Position numbers and translations under genes: made by a program. This document shows positions 19,740-28,653 of a stretch of DNA of 64,000 nt, piece by piece; position 1 is the stretch's first letter, and the number at the start of each line of letters is the position of its first letter. The notes under the pieces were generated by a model. That model saw only the letters and a program-made list of their open reading frames with translations. It did not search any database and had not been told where the DNA came from. The stretch comes from Deltaproteobacteria bacterium (GTDB lineage: Bacteria; Desulfobacterota; Binatia; Binatales; Binataceae). The stretch is from the NCBI GenBank assembly GCA_021780755.1, contig JAJXYF010000026.1, forward strand, positions 62,001 through 126,000. The letters run 5' to 3'.

Positions 19740-20966
19740 GTGGCTAACAATACAACCTCGCCGAAATCGCCCTTCAGCGCGATCAAAGTCGTCGAATGTG
19801 GCGAAGGAATCCCGGCCGCCTTTGGCGCCAAGATGCTCGCCGACCTCGGCGCCGAAGTAATCAAGGTCGAACCGCCCGGCGGTGACCTGGCCCGTCGCCG
19901 CGGCCCCTATCCGGGCGATCAGGCCGATCCCGAAAAGAGCGGCATCTTCATCTATCTCAATACCAACAAGCGCGGGGTCGTCGCCGACCTGACGCGTCCC
20001 GAGGGCCGCGAACTTCTCGCTAAACTCCTCGCCGACGCCGACGTGCTGATTCACAACGTGCCGCCGCCGGAGCGCGCCGCCCAGGGCCTCGACAGCGCCG
20101 CGTTGTGCGCCGCCCATCCAAAACTGATCGTCACGTCGATCTCGATCTTCGGCGACACCGGCCCCTACGCCAACTGGCGCGGCTACGATCTCACTGTCGC
20201 CAATGCCGGCGGATGGGCCTACCTGAGTCCCGGAGCGTCGCCCTACCCTGACCAGCCGCCGCTCAAATGCTTCGGCTCCCAAGGTGACTTCCAGGGCGGC
20301 GTGCACGCCGCGATGGTCACCCTTGCCGCCTACATGCATCGCCTCAAGACTGGCAAGGGGCAAGCCATCGACGTCTCCGAGCAGGAATGTATCGCCGCGA
20401 TGCTCGAGATGAACCTGATGCACTGGACCTACGCCAAGCGTGAGACTTCACGCCTCGGCTCGCGCCTGCTCGGACCGTGGTTCATCGCCGACTGCGCCGA
20501 CGGCAAAATCTTCGCGCTCGCGGTCGAAGAGGAGCAGTGGAAGCGGCTCGTCGAATTGATGGGTAATCCCGAATGGGCCAGCGAGGACCTGTTCAAGGAC
20601 CGCATCGCACGCGGACAAAACCAGGATGCGCTGAAAGCCCTGATGGGCGAATGGCTCAGCCAATGGAAGGTGCAGGACCTCTATCGCGAGGCGCAAAAGC
20701 GTCGCATCCCGTTCGCCCCGATCAACACCATGCGCGACCTCTATGAAAGCGAACATCTGGCCGCGCGCGATTTCTTCGTCCCGATCGATCAGCCCGGCGT
20801 CGGTACCGTTCATCTGCCCGGGATGCCATCGAAATACGGACGCACGCCGTGGTCGCTGCGGCGTCCCGCGCCACGACTCGGCGAGCATAGCGAAGAGGTC
20901 TTTTGCGGCGAGCGCGGCGTCAGTCGCGAACGCTTGAGTGAACTGCGTAAGGCCGGCGTGGCTTAG
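19740..20966 (+). CDS. Class III CoA transferase (CaiB/BaiF), first of three
   Basis: A family III CoA-transferase, which moves CoA between carboxylic acids by an aspartyl-CoA thioester mechanism. The 408-residue protein begins near SAIKVVECGEGIPAAFGAKM, has LADLGAEVIKVEPPGGD, LNTNKRGVVADLTRPEGREL and KTGKGQAIDVSEQECIAAM, all typical. I choose GTG 19740; upstream in-frame codons from 19662 run through repeat-like sequence. It opens a five-gene plus-strand cluster with another CoA transferase starting 19 bases downstream. Succinyl-CoA or acetyl-CoA donor use is unknown. Confidence 0.9.
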   Translation: MANNTTSPKSPFSAIKVVECGEGIPAAFGAKMLADLGAEVIKVEPPGGDLARRRGPYPGDQADPEKSGIFIYLNTNKRGVVADLTRPEGRELLAKLLADADVLIHNVPPPERAAQGLDSAALCAAHPKLIVTSISIFGDTGPYANWRGYDLTVANAGGWAYLSPGASPYPDQPPLKCFGSQGDFQGGVHAAMVTLAAYMHRLKTGKGQAIDVSEQECIAAMLEMNLMHWTYAKRETSRLGSRLLGPWFIADCADGKIFALAVEEEQWKRLVELMGNPEWASEDLFKDRIARGQNQDALKALMGEWLSQWKVQDLYREAQKRRIPFAPINTMRDLYESEHLAARDFFVPIDQPGVGTVHLPGMPSKYGRTPWSLRRPAPRLGEHSEEVFCGERGVSRERLSELRKAGVA

Positions 20967-20984
20967 GAGCAAAGGAAAATCATC

Positions 20985-22205
20985 ATGGCTGATTTGCCGC
21001 TTTCTGGAATTCGCGTTCTCGATTTCACCTGGGCCTGGGCCGGGCCGTTCTGCACGATGCAACTGGCCCACCTCGGCGCCGAAGTTATCCGCGTCGAGAC
21101 CACCGCGCGTCCGGCCTGCGTCACGCGCCTCATCCCGCCCTTCGCCGACGACGTTCCGGGCCCCAATCGCGCCGGCTACTTCAACCAGTACAACCAGGGC
21201 AAGCGCGCCATCACACTCAACCTGACCAAGCCCGAGGCGATCGAAATCGCGCACGCACTGGTCAAACACGTGGACCTCGTCGTCGATAACTATGCAGCGG
21301 GAGTGATGGACAAGCTGGGCCTTGGCTACGACAAGCTTCGCGGCATCAAGCCCGACATCATCATGGCTTCGCTCTCCGGCTATGGGCAGACCGGACCCTA
21401 CAAGGGCTTCGTCGGCTATGGCCCCCCGGCGTCGGCCGCGGCCGGCATGTTCTTCGGCACCGGCTATGAAGGCGGCGACCCCGGCGAAATCGGCGTCTCC
21501 TATCCCGATCCCAACGCGGGCATTTTCGGCGCCTTCGCGATCATGGCCGCATTGGCCCATCGGGCGCTCACCGGCGAAGGCCAGTACATCGATCAATCGC
21601 AGCTCGAAACCGCGCTCGTGCTGATGCCCGAAGGCCTGCTTCAGTACGATCTCGCCCAGCGCGAGCCCGAACGTCATGGGAACCACGACGTCGTGATGGC
21701 GCCGCACAACTGCTACAAGGCCGCCGGCGACGACGAAAAATGGGTCTCGATCGCGATCGGCACAGAGGCCGAATGGCATTCGCTGTGCGGTGCGATAGGC
21801 CAGCCGCAACTCGCCGCCGATCCGCGCTTCAAGACGGCCGCGCTCCGCAAACAGAACGAAGCCGCCCTCGATCAGATCATCACGGCATGGACCAGTCCGC
21901 GTGACCGCTGGGATTCCACTCGTATCCTGCAAGGGGCCAGCGTCGCCGCGTTCCCCTCGATGGGCAACAAGGACCTGGCCGAAGATCCCCATCTCGCCGA
22001 GCGCGGCTACCTCGTGCAACTCGACCATCCGGAAGTCGGCAAGCGCATCCACGCCGGCATCCCCTGGAAAATGTCGGGCACGCCGTGCGCCGTGCGCAAG
22101 CCCGCACCGCTGCGCGGCGCCGATACCGAAGAGGTCCTCAAATCCCTGCTCGGGTTCACCCTCGACCGCATCGAACAGTTGCGCAAGGCCGAGGTCCTGA
22201 TCTGA
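20985..22205 (+). CDS. Class III CoA transferase (CaiB/BaiF), second of three
   Basis: A 406-residue family III CoA-transferase: RVLDFTWAWAGPFCTMQL, LAHLGAEVIRVE, KRAITLNLTKPEAIEI, ASLSGYGQTGPYKGFVGYG and GEGQYIDQSQLETAL. It follows the first copy by 18 bases with an AGGA-containing ribosome site. Such side-by-side pairs often form heteromeric transferases, as for benzylsuccinate and cinnamoyl-type CoA transferases (known family precedent); that pairing is my inference here. Confidence 0.93.
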   Translation: MADLPLSGIRVLDFTWAWAGPFCTMQLAHLGAEVIRVETTARPACVTRLIPPFADDVPGPNRAGYFNQYNQGKRAITLNLTKPEAIEIAHALVKHVDLVVDNYAAGVMDKLGLGYDKLRGIKPDIIMASLSGYGQTGPYKGFVGYGPPASAAAGMFFGTGYEGGDPGEIGVSYPDPNAGIFGAFAIMAALAHRALTGEGQYIDQSQLETALVLMPEGLLQYDLAQREPERHGNHDVVMAPHNCYKAAGDDEKWVSIAIGTEAEWHSLCGAIGQPQLAADPRFKTAALRKQNEAALDQIITAWTSPRDRWDSTRILQGASVAAFPSMGNKDLAEDPHLAERGYLVQLDHPEVGKRIHAGIPWKMSGTPCAVRKPAPLRGADTEEVLKSLLGFTLDRIEQLRKAEVLI

Positions 22206-22252
22206 CGGCGCGAGCGGCACGCCAACGCGACCGCTTCGCAAGGAGTAGCGGC

Positions 22253-23335
22253 ATGTTCGTCCGCAATGCATGGTACGTGGCCGCGTGGACCGACGAGATC
22301 GGCGAGCGGCCGTTCGCCCGCCGCATCCTCGATGAAGCGATCGTGCTTTTCCGGGATGCGTCCGGAACCGTTGCCGCCCTCGAAGATCGATGCTGCCATC
22401 GGGGCACGCCGCTCGTCTTTGGCCGGGTCGTCACCCAAGGCCTCGAATGCGGCTACCACGGACTGATATTCGACGGCGCGGGCAAGTGTGTATTGGTCCC
22501 GGGCGGCCATCTGGTACCGCCCGGGGCTCGCGTGCGCAGTTATCCGGTGGTCGAAAAGAACCAGTTCGTCTGGATCTGGATGGGCGATCCAAAACGCGCG
22601 GACTACTCACTTGTACTTGACTATCCATATCACGATGACCCGCGTCACTGGCCGCACAAACACACCGTCTATCGTATGCATTGCGATTACATGCTGGTAA
22701 TCGACAACCTGATGGATCTGTCGCATCTGGGTTACGTGCACGGCGGGACCGTCGGCGGCGCGCCCGCGACCCACGTCGAGGCGAAGATGCACACGACGCG
22801 GACGGCGACTGGCGTGAAGTTCGATCGCTGGATGCTTGATTCAGTTCCGCCTCCCACCTACGTCGCGGCGGCCGGTTTCGAGGGCCGTATCGATCGCTGG
22901 CAGGAAACAGAATTCTTTCCGATAAGCACCGTGGTTCAATGGATCGGCGCGGTCAGCGCAGGAACCGGATCGCTGCGCAATTGGAAATACGAGGGCGATC
23001 GCAGTGCCGGTTTCTCATTCCGCCTGTTTCACGGCATCACGCCTGAAACTGCCACGAGCTGCTACTACTTCTGGTCGGTGGCAAACGGCTATCGTCAGAA
23101 CGAAGCTAGCGCGACTGAGCAACTGTTCAACGAAACCGCGCGCACCTTCGATCAGGACAAAGCCATACTCGAGGCGCAGCAAATTCGCATGCTCGAAACG
23201 CCGGACGGACCGCTGATCGATATCCATGGCGATGGGCCCAGAATTCAGGCCCGGCGCGTCGTCGATCGGCTGCTCGCCGAGGAAAATGCCAACGCCGCGG
23301 GCCAGCCCATTATAGTCAGTCGCTCGGCGGGCTGA
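22253..23335 (+). CDS. Rieske non-heme iron oxygenase, terminal component
   Basis: A 360-residue aromatic-ring or O-demethylating oxygenase of the VanA/phthalate-dioxygenase type. The Rieske [2Fe-2S] ligands are in DRCCHRGTPL (C-x-H) and ECGYHG (C-x2-H). The mononuclear iron site is DNLMDLSHLGYVHGG with two His. The start is ATG 22253 with AAGGAG upstream. It needs a ferredoxin/reductase partner, and none is encoded next to it. Within the CoA-transferase cluster it probably hydroxylates or demethylates an aromatic or cyclic acid before or after CoA activation. Confidence 0.92.
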   Translation: MFVRNAWYVAAWTDEIGERPFARRILDEAIVLFRDASGTVAALEDRCCHRGTPLVFGRVVTQGLECGYHGLIFDGAGKCVLVPGGHLVPPGARVRSYPVVEKNQFVWIWMGDPKRADYSLVLDYPYHDDPRHWPHKHTVYRMHCDYMLVIDNLMDLSHLGYVHGGTVGGAPATHVEAKMHTTRTATGVKFDRWMLDSVPPPTYVAAAGFEGRIDRWQETEFFPISTVVQWIGAVSAGTGSLRNWKYEGDRSAGFSFRLFHGITPETATSCYYFWSVANGYRQNEASATEQLFNETARTFDQDKAILEAQQIRMLETPDGPLIDIHGDGPRIQARRVVDRLLAEENANAAGQPIIVSRSAG

Positions 23336-23388
23336 CCGCTATCGCGGTGGTTATCGGTTGCGACCGTCACCCGTGAGGAATAGCCACT

Positions 23389-24591
23389 ATGGGCCAGCCG
23401 CTGCTTCCGCTCGACGATCTGCGCATCCTCGATTTAACTCATTACTACAATGGCCCCTACGCGACTTTTTTGCTGAGTCATCTCGGCGCCGAAGTTATCA
23501 AAGTCGAGGCGCCGGGCTTCGGCGAAGGTGGGCGCGCGCTCTTTCGCCGCAAGGGCAACCCCTACGGCACACCCTTCGCCCTGCTCAACTCCAACAAGCA
23601 ATCGATTACGCTCAACCTCAAGAGCGCCGAGGGCCAGGCCCTGTTCAAGCGCCTCGTGCGCAAGGCCGATATCGTCGTCGAGAACTACGCCGCCGGCACC
23701 ATGGACTCGATGGGCCTCGGCTACGAGGTCCTGCGCGCTGAAAATCCGCGCCTGATCTACGCCACCAGCACCGGCTTCGGCCTGAGCGGCCCGTATCGCG
23801 ACGTTGCCGCCTTCGATCCGATCATCCAGGCGATGGCCGGCGTGATGGCGATCACGGGCGAAGCCGACGGCCCACCGATGAAGACCGGGGCCGCCGTCGC
23901 CGACATTCTCGGCGGCGTTCATCTATGCGCGGGACTGCTCGCCGCCATTCGTCAGCGCGATCGTAGCGGTGTCGGCCTGATGGTCGAGCTGTGCCTCTAC
24001 GACTCCGTGATTCCCGCCCTCACTTCATTTCTCGGCGCGATGGGCATGGGGCTGACCGACCTGCGCGACGGCAATCGCGCCTCCGGCGGCGCCATCTCGC
24101 CGTACAACGCCTACCCCGCCAGCGACGGCTGGGTCATGATCCTCGCCGGCGACAATCTCCGCTGGCATAAAATGTGCGCCCTGATGGGCCGGCCCGAACT
24201 CGCCACCGATGAGCGCTTCGCCAGCGCTCGCGCCCGCGCCAAAAACCTCCATGAAGTCGATCAAATCGTCGCCGCGTGGACCCGCACGAAAACCCGCCGC
24301 GAATTGTTCGATATCATGGCCGCCGCCGACGTCTTCTGCGGCATCGTCCAGGACCTGCCCGAGGTGATGGCGGATAAACATCTGCTGGCGCGCGGGATGC
24401 TCCATGAGGTCGATCACCCCGCGCTCGGCCCGATGACCATCTTCACGTCGCCGCTGCGCCTTGCTAGCCGCGCGCCCGTGCCGTCCTCGATGAGCCCGGC
24501 GCTCGGCGAAGGCAACGACCGTTTTTATCGCGACGAACTCGGCCTTACCGCCGAGGAAATCGCCGCGCTGCGCGAACGCAAGGTCATCTGA
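23389..24591 (+). CDS. Class III CoA transferase (CaiB/BaiF), third of three
   Basis: A 400-residue family III CoA-transferase: RILDLTHYYNGPYATFLLSHLGAE in pieces, VIKVEAPGFGE, KQSITLNLKSAEGQALF, YATSTGFGLSGPYRD and MVELCLYDSVIPAL. It differs from the two upstream transferases about as much as they differ from each other, so it is not a recent duplicate. It follows the Rieske gene by 53 bases and precedes the amidohydrolase by 14 bases. Confidence 0.92.
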   Translation: MGQPLLPLDDLRILDLTHYYNGPYATFLLSHLGAEVIKVEAPGFGEGGRALFRRKGNPYGTPFALLNSNKQSITLNLKSAEGQALFKRLVRKADIVVENYAAGTMDSMGLGYEVLRAENPRLIYATSTGFGLSGPYRDVAAFDPIIQAMAGVMAITGEADGPPMKTGAAVADILGGVHLCAGLLAAIRQRDRSGVGLMVELCLYDSVIPALTSFLGAMGMGLTDLRDGNRASGGAISPYNAYPASDGWVMILAGDNLRWHKMCALMGRPELATDERFASARARAKNLHEVDQIVAAWTRTKTRRELFDIMAAADVFCGIVQDLPEVMADKHLLARGMLHEVDHPALGPMTIFTSPLRLASRAPVPSSMSPALGEGNDRFYRDELGLTAEEIAALRERKVI

Positions 24592-24605
24592 GCGGGGTGC
24601 CGAAT

Positions 24606-26066
24606 ATGTCTGCATCGTCAACCACACCGACCAAATCGGCCGCGGTGCGTGCGCGCCTCAAACATCCGGTGATCGATTCCGACGGCCATACCATCGAGTT
24701 CGCACCCGCCGTCAATGACTATCTGAAGCAGATCGCCGGCCCGCAACTTCTCGCGCGCTTCGGCAACGTCAACGACCTCGTTGCCGCCGGCGGATGGCAT
24801 CGCCAGAACCGCCAGCAACGCTTCGACCGCCGCAATATCCGACCCCCGTGGTGGGGCTTCCCGAGTGCCAATACGCTCGACCGCGCAACCACCACGCTGC
24901 CCAAACTGCTCTACCAGCGCATGGAGGACTTCGGCCTCGACTTCACCGTCGTCTATCCGACGCTCGCGATGTACGCCGCCCACTTGCGCGACGACGAGTT
25001 GCGCCGCAGCGTCAGCCGCGCCTTCAATATGTACCACGCCGACCTCTTTCGCGAATTTTCCGACCGCATGACGCCCGTCGCCGTCATCCCCATGCACACG
25101 CCGGACGAAGCGATCGCCGAACTCGACTTCGTCGTGAGGCAACTCGGGATGAAGGTCGTCATGATGCCGGGAAACGTGCGCCGCCCGTTACCGATCGTCG
25201 AGCAGCGCGCTCCCGACGCCGTCCGCTTCGGCTTCTGGGTCGATAACCTCGCGCTTGATAGTTTGTATGACTATGATCCCGTGTGGGCGAAATGCGTCGA
25301 ACTCGGCGTCGCCCCGACCTTTCATTCCAGCGGCATGGGATGGGGCAGTCGCAACTCGATCAGCAGCTACGTCTATAACCACATCGGGAACTTTGCTGCC
25401 GCCGGCGAGGCCGTCTGCAAGGCGATGTTCCTCGGCGGCGTGATTCGCCGCTTCCCCACCCTGACCTGCGCCTTTCTCGAGGGCGGCGCCGGATGGGCCT
25501 GCAACCTCTACTCCGACCTCCTCGGCCATTTCAGCAAGCGCAATCGCCGCGCCGTCCAGAACTACAACCCCGCCCGCCTCGACCGCGACCTCTTCCGCGA
25601 CCTCTGCCGCCGCTACGGCACCCCGCTAATCCAGGACCGACTCCACGCCCTCGACACGGGCGAGCGCATGGCCGGGCCCGACGAGGAACTCTCCACGCTC
25701 GACGAATTTGCGGCCTGTGGCATAGAGCGCCCCGAAGAGGTTCGCGATATCTTTGCGCGCAACTTTTACTTCGGATGCGAAGCCGACGACCCGATCAACG
25801 CGTGGGCTTTCAACGCGCGCGTCAATCCACTCGGAGCGCGCCTCAACGCCATCTTCAGCTCGGATATCGGCCATTGGGACGTCCCCGACATGACCACGGT
25901 GACCGAGGAGGCCTACGAACTGGTCGAGCACGGCCTCATTACCGACGCCGATTTCCGCGATTTCGTCTTCGCTAATCCGGCGCGCCTGTGGACCTCGATC
26001 AACCCCGATTTCTTCAAAGACACCGCCGTCGATAACGACGTCCGCCAGCTTCTCGCGACCCCCTGA
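24606..26066 (+). CDS. Amidohydrolase family 2 protein (ACMSD-like TIM barrel)
   Basis: A 486-residue metal-dependent hydrolase or decarboxylase of the amidohydrolase_2 family. The N-terminal HPVIDSDGHTIEF replaces the HxH metal site with DxDGH, as in many members. A later His is in PTFHSSGMGWGS and the conserved Asp in FSSDIGHWDVPDM. The start is ATG 24606, with GAGCGGGG upstream; GTG 24597 is possible. It closes the CoA-transferase/Rieske cluster. Related enzymes decarboxylate or hydrolyse aromatic acids, which suits the setting, but the substrate is unknown. Confidence 0.9.
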   Translation: MSASSTTPTKSAAVRARLKHPVIDSDGHTIEFAPAVNDYLKQIAGPQLLARFGNVNDLVAAGGWHRQNRQQRFDRRNIRPPWWGFPSANTLDRATTTLPKLLYQRMEDFGLDFTVVYPTLAMYAAHLRDDELRRSVSRAFNMYHADLFREFSDRMTPVAVIPMHTPDEAIAELDFVVRQLGMKVVMMPGNVRRPLPIVEQRAPDAVRFGFWVDNLALDSLYDYDPVWAKCVELGVAPTFHSSGMGWGSRNSISSYVYNHIGNFAAAGEAVCKAMFLGGVIRRFPTLTCAFLEGGAGWACNLYSDLLGHFSKRNRRAVQNYNPARLDRDLFRDLCRRYGTPLIQDRLHALDTGERMAGPDEELSTLDEFAACGIERPEEVRDIFARNFYFGCEADDPINAWAFNARVNPLGARLNAIFSSDIGHWDVPDMTTVTEEAYELVEHGLITDADFRDFVFANPARLWTSINPDFFKDTAVDNDVRQLLATP

Positions 26067-26167
26067 TGTGGAAACGCGACCGACGCGGAACCGCGCCCTC
26101 AACGCGCTCGCTCTCACCGACCTTGCGGGGCTTTGCCGCCCACTCGAACATCGCGAGCATGAATCAG

Positions 26168-26207
26168 CAAAAAAGCAAAAGCGGCGAGAACCGAAGTTCC
26201 CGCCGCT
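26168..26207 (-). terminator. Rho-independent terminator of the Flp pilin gene, UUCG loop
   Basis: On the minus strand a 12-bp stem (26196-26207 with 26180-26191, one mismatch) is capped by C-UUCG-G, an extra-stable tetraloop, and followed by TTTTGCTTTTTT. It begins 35 bases after the pilin stop. The strength suggests a highly expressed transcript; it also faces the 3' end of the amidohydrolase gene. Confidence 0.88.
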
Positions 26208-26241
26208 CTCGACTGTCAGTCTGTTAGTTCGACTAGCTCGA

Positions 26242-26436
26242 TCAGGTCGTGGTCAGAGCAGAGTCGATATTCGTGACGAGCTTGCCGATATCCTGTCCCA
26301 TCACCTCGTAAGTGATGAAAACAACGATCGCGACCGCCGCCAGGATGAGCGCGTATTCCGTCATCGTCTGGCCCTTGCTCAGCCGCTTGCCCAATTCACG
26401 CGCTTTCAGGTACATCCGGGTCATCTGTTCCTTCAT
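26242..26436 (-). CDS. Flp/Fap-type pilin subunit
   Basis: A 64-residue type IVb (Flp) prepilin. Its hydrophilic leader ends in Gly before QTMTEYALILAAVAIVVF; Glu-Tyr at +5/+6 is the invariant TadV processing-site context. One hydrophobic helix forms the filament core. The start is ATG 26436 with GGGAGG 10 bases upstream; a TTG at 26445 is too close to that site. There is no tad secretion or TadV protease gene nearby, so the pilin is an orphan here. It has its own promoter (26575-26603) and a strong terminator. Confidence 0.9.
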   Translation of the reverse strand: MKEQMTRMYLKARELGKRLSKGQTMTEYALILAAVAIVVFITYEVMGQDIGKLVTNIDSALTTT

Positions 26437-26574
26437 AACTCTCAAGCCTCCCTATAGTTTCAATCTCTCTTACCGCTCTCAGACGGCACTAGAAACGCGT
26501 AACTTCGCTGAACCGCAGCCATCGATTCATTTGTTGCTCGTCAGACGTTACTACTGGCTGCCTACCGCTTCAAA

Positions 26575-26603
26575 ACCATAGATTTTCGTCCTTGTTGTGT
26601 CAA
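26575..26603 (-). promoter_or_regulatory. Sigma-70-type promoter of the Flp pilin gene
   Basis: On the minus strand TTGACA (26603-26598) is followed after exactly 17 bases by TATGGT (26580-26575). The predicted start of transcription is near 26568, giving a leader of about 130 bases before the pilin ATG. The consensus -35 overlaps a GTGTC-AA-GACAC palindrome (26597-26608). Confidence 0.6.
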
Positions 26604-26977
26604 GACACGTAATTTATGAATTCTACGAAACAATAGTGTCAGATTCGTTCATCGGGATTACGGACCAACCACCAATTAGCTCGCATTCGCATTTTTAGGC
26701 TTCACCGTATGCTGAACGCTCGATAACCCTTCGCCACGGCCCAAAGGTGTCGTGCTCTTATGAAGCATTTTCACTTTGATTTCGAATGGATTATAACTGA
26801 CAAACAAGGCTAACCATCGATTGAAAGAACATCGCCGCAAGCAAATTGCCCGCAAGCCGTCGCCTGACTGACCCTGCGGCACTCTGCCTTGGCATGCGTC
26901 CGATGCGAAGTCGTCTGTTTCGAGATAGAACGGAATTGCGGCGCGGACGCGCTCGCGAACGAGCCGGCGTTGGTTGC
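26604..26977. other. Gene-free, AT-richer spacer between the Flp promoter and the SIMPL gene
   Basis: About 370 bases with lower GC than the surroundings. A short minus-strand open frame (26676-26882) has no family-like sequence or ribosome site and is rejected. A perfect minus-strand TATAAT lies at 26795-26790 but has no good -35. I see nothing else in it. Confidence 0.6.
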
Positions 26978-27730
26978 CTAATCGATCAAATAGTAATCAA
27001 CGGTCGTTACCAGGCGCACCTTCTTGTCAATTGAGCCCTGGTCGTCGTTTCCCGACCGATCCCCGCCCGCCGCGTCCCGGCTCGTGATTTCGAAGACGCC
27101 CTGGTTCGCCCGCCGTATCGGCCCGAGCCGGCTGCGCGAATCGGCCGCGAACTGCTCGGCCACCGCCCGTGCGCTGCGCGTCGCCTCAGCCAGCATCGGC
27201 GGCCGAATGTCGTTAAGCTTGGTAAAGAAGTATTGCGGCGCCTGCGGATAATTCTCGCCCAACACGACGCCCTGCTTGACCAGGTCGCCGGTGTCCTGGC
27301 TCGCCTTGCGCACCTGATCGACCTTGACCGAGCGAATCTGGATGGCGCCCTTAATCACGAAGCGCTGCGCCGGATCGGGACGATTGCTCTGAAATTGGTT
27401 CGCGAAGGCGTCGCTGACGGTCGTCGGCTGAACCGCGATTTCATCGCTCGAAAAGCCGTGACGGCTCGCGAACGCGAGCACCGCCGCCTGATCTTGTTCG
27501 AGCTTGTTGTTCGCCGAGGTCAAATCCGCGCCAGCGGACGTGTAGCTTACCGTCCACAGCGCCAGATCCGCCTTCACGTCGCGCTCGACCAGCCCCTTGA
27601 CCGTGACGTAGCGCTCCGCACGCGCCCGATAGAAGCCCTCACCAATGAAGTAGCCGCCGGTCGCGACGCCCCCGCCAATCAATACACCCAGCAACAGCGC
27701 GCTCGCGATCGATAACGGTCGATTCTCCAT
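26978..27730 (-). CDS. SIMPL domain (DUF541) protein, membrane-anchored
   Basis: A 250-residue protein with one N-terminal transmembrane or signal segment (about 8-30, ALLLGVLIGGGVATGGYFI) and a periplasmic SIMPL domain. RYVTVKGLVERDVKADLALW and a SARAVAEQFAADSRSRLG helix are typical of the DUF541 subgroup that includes YggE and BP26. Its role is not established; YggE is linked to oxidative stress. It lies 17 bases after greA on the same strand, so co-transcription is likely. Confidence 0.88.
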   Translation of the reverse strand: MENRPLSIASALLLGVLIGGGVATGGYFIGEGFYRARAERYVTVKGLVERDVKADLALWTVSYTSAGADLTSANNKLEQDQAAVLAFASRHGFSSDEIAVQPTTVSDAFANQFQSNRPDPAQRFVIKGAIQIRSVKVDQVRKASQDTGDLVKQGVVLGENYPQAPQYFFTKLNDIRPPMLAEATRSARAVAEQFAADSRSRLGPIRRANQGVFEITSRDAAGGDRSGNDDQGSIDKKVRLVTTVDYYLID

Positions 27731-27747
27731 TCAGGTTCCGGCGCCCT

Positions 27748-28248
27748 TCAATTTCCGCTGCCGCCGTTCTCGACCCCGATTAACGCGTGTATCGTCACCA
27801 GCTTGCGCACCATGTATGCGCGCTTGCCCTTGGGCGTTTGCACTTCTATATCGTCGTCGCAGGCCTTGCCGATCAGCGCCCGTCCCAATGGCGACGACAA
27901 CGAGATCCGGTTCTGCGCGCCATCAACTTCCTCCGGCACGACGATCTCGAACTCCGCCCGAATACCGTCGTCAAGGTCCTCCAACTCAACCTTGCTGCCG
28001 AGTCCCACCGTATCGCGCGGTATCGATTCGATATTGATCATCGACAGCTCCGCCACCCGCGCCTCCAGGTTGTTGAGCCGCGCGCGTAAAAATTCCTGGC
28101 GCTGCTTGGCCATCGCCCACTCCGCATTCTCCGACAGGTCGCCGTGAGCACGCGCCCGCTCCAACTCCTTAGGCAGCTCGACCGTGAGCTCGCGCCGGAG
28201 CGTTTCCATCTCCTTGCGCAGCCGTTTGACGACGGGTAACTCAGCCAT
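27748..28248 (-). CDS. greA: Transcription elongation factor GreA
   Basis: Stimulates RNA cleavage by stalled RNA polymerase. The N-terminal coiled coil holds the acidic tip HGDLSENAEW, which coordinates the second Mg2+ in the polymerase active site. The C-terminal FKBP-like domain includes SPLGRALIGKACDDDIEV. At 166 residues it is slightly longer than the usual 158. Starting with MAELPVVKRLRKEMETLRRE, it is probably in an operon with the SIMPL gene downstream. Confidence 0.96.
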   Translation of the reverse strand: MAELPVVKRLRKEMETLRRELTVELPKELERARAHGDLSENAEWAMAKQRQEFLRARLNNLEARVAELSMINIESIPRDTVGLGSKVELEDLDDGIRAEFEIVVPEEVDGAQNRISLSSPLGRALIGKACDDDIEVQTPKGKRAYMVRKLVTIHALIGVENGGSGN

Positions 28249-28369
28249 CGATTCTCATACCTTTATGCGCGTTAGACCTTGGTTCGCAGTCCATTTTTCA
28301 CCGTGATTCCTGCCGCACGCCCTCAAACCGCCGCTCCACCCGCATTCCGCGCCGCGCAAGCCCCAGCGG

Positions 28370-28603
28370 CTAGTCAGCCACGATCGAGGTCAGGCTCCGG
28401 TTGACCCCCACCACGCTCTGAATCTTCTGCACGATCAGTTCGCCCAGCGCCGAAACGTCCGGCGCCGAGATCTCCGCGATTATGTCGTGCGGGCCGGTCA
28501 CAGAATGGGCCGCGGACACCCCCGGCACCTGCCGCAGTTTCAGCGCCACTTCCTTGGCCTTGCCCGGAGACGTGTCGATCAGAATGTACGCATGTACCGC
28601 CAT
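28370..28603 (-). CDS. Stand-alone Lrp/AsnC ligand-binding (RAM) domain protein
   Basis: A 77-residue protein consisting only of the RAM/AsnC_trans_reg fold: AYILIDTSPGKAKEVALKLR, GVSAAHSVTGPHDIIAEI and a terminal SIVAD. The helix-turn-helix of full Lrp proteins is absent; the frame does continue upstream but without similarity. ATG 28603 has GGAGGGG 9 bases upstream, fixing the start. Such free domains bind amino acids or assist full Lrp proteins as cofactors (family knowledge). It lies 50 bases after the 3-hydroxyacyl-CoA dehydrogenase on the same strand. Confidence 0.88.
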   Translation of the reverse strand: MAVHAYILIDTSPGKAKEVALKLRQVPGVSAAHSVTGPHDIIAEISAPDVSALGELIVQKIQSVVGVNRSLTSIVAD

Positions 28604-28653
28604 CTGAATCCCCTCCAGCCTGATCCGGCCCCGGGCGCGACCCCGATGCGATC

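Noticed and set aside
20448-22271. 607-codon minus-strand open frame opposite the first two CoA transferases
   Set aside because: Both plus-strand transferases are unmistakable. The opposing text is low-information antisense sequence.
26676-26882. 68-codon minus-strand open frame in the spacer after the Flp promoter
   Set aside because: No ribosome site, no recognisable fold and no conserved pattern; lies in AT-richer spacer.
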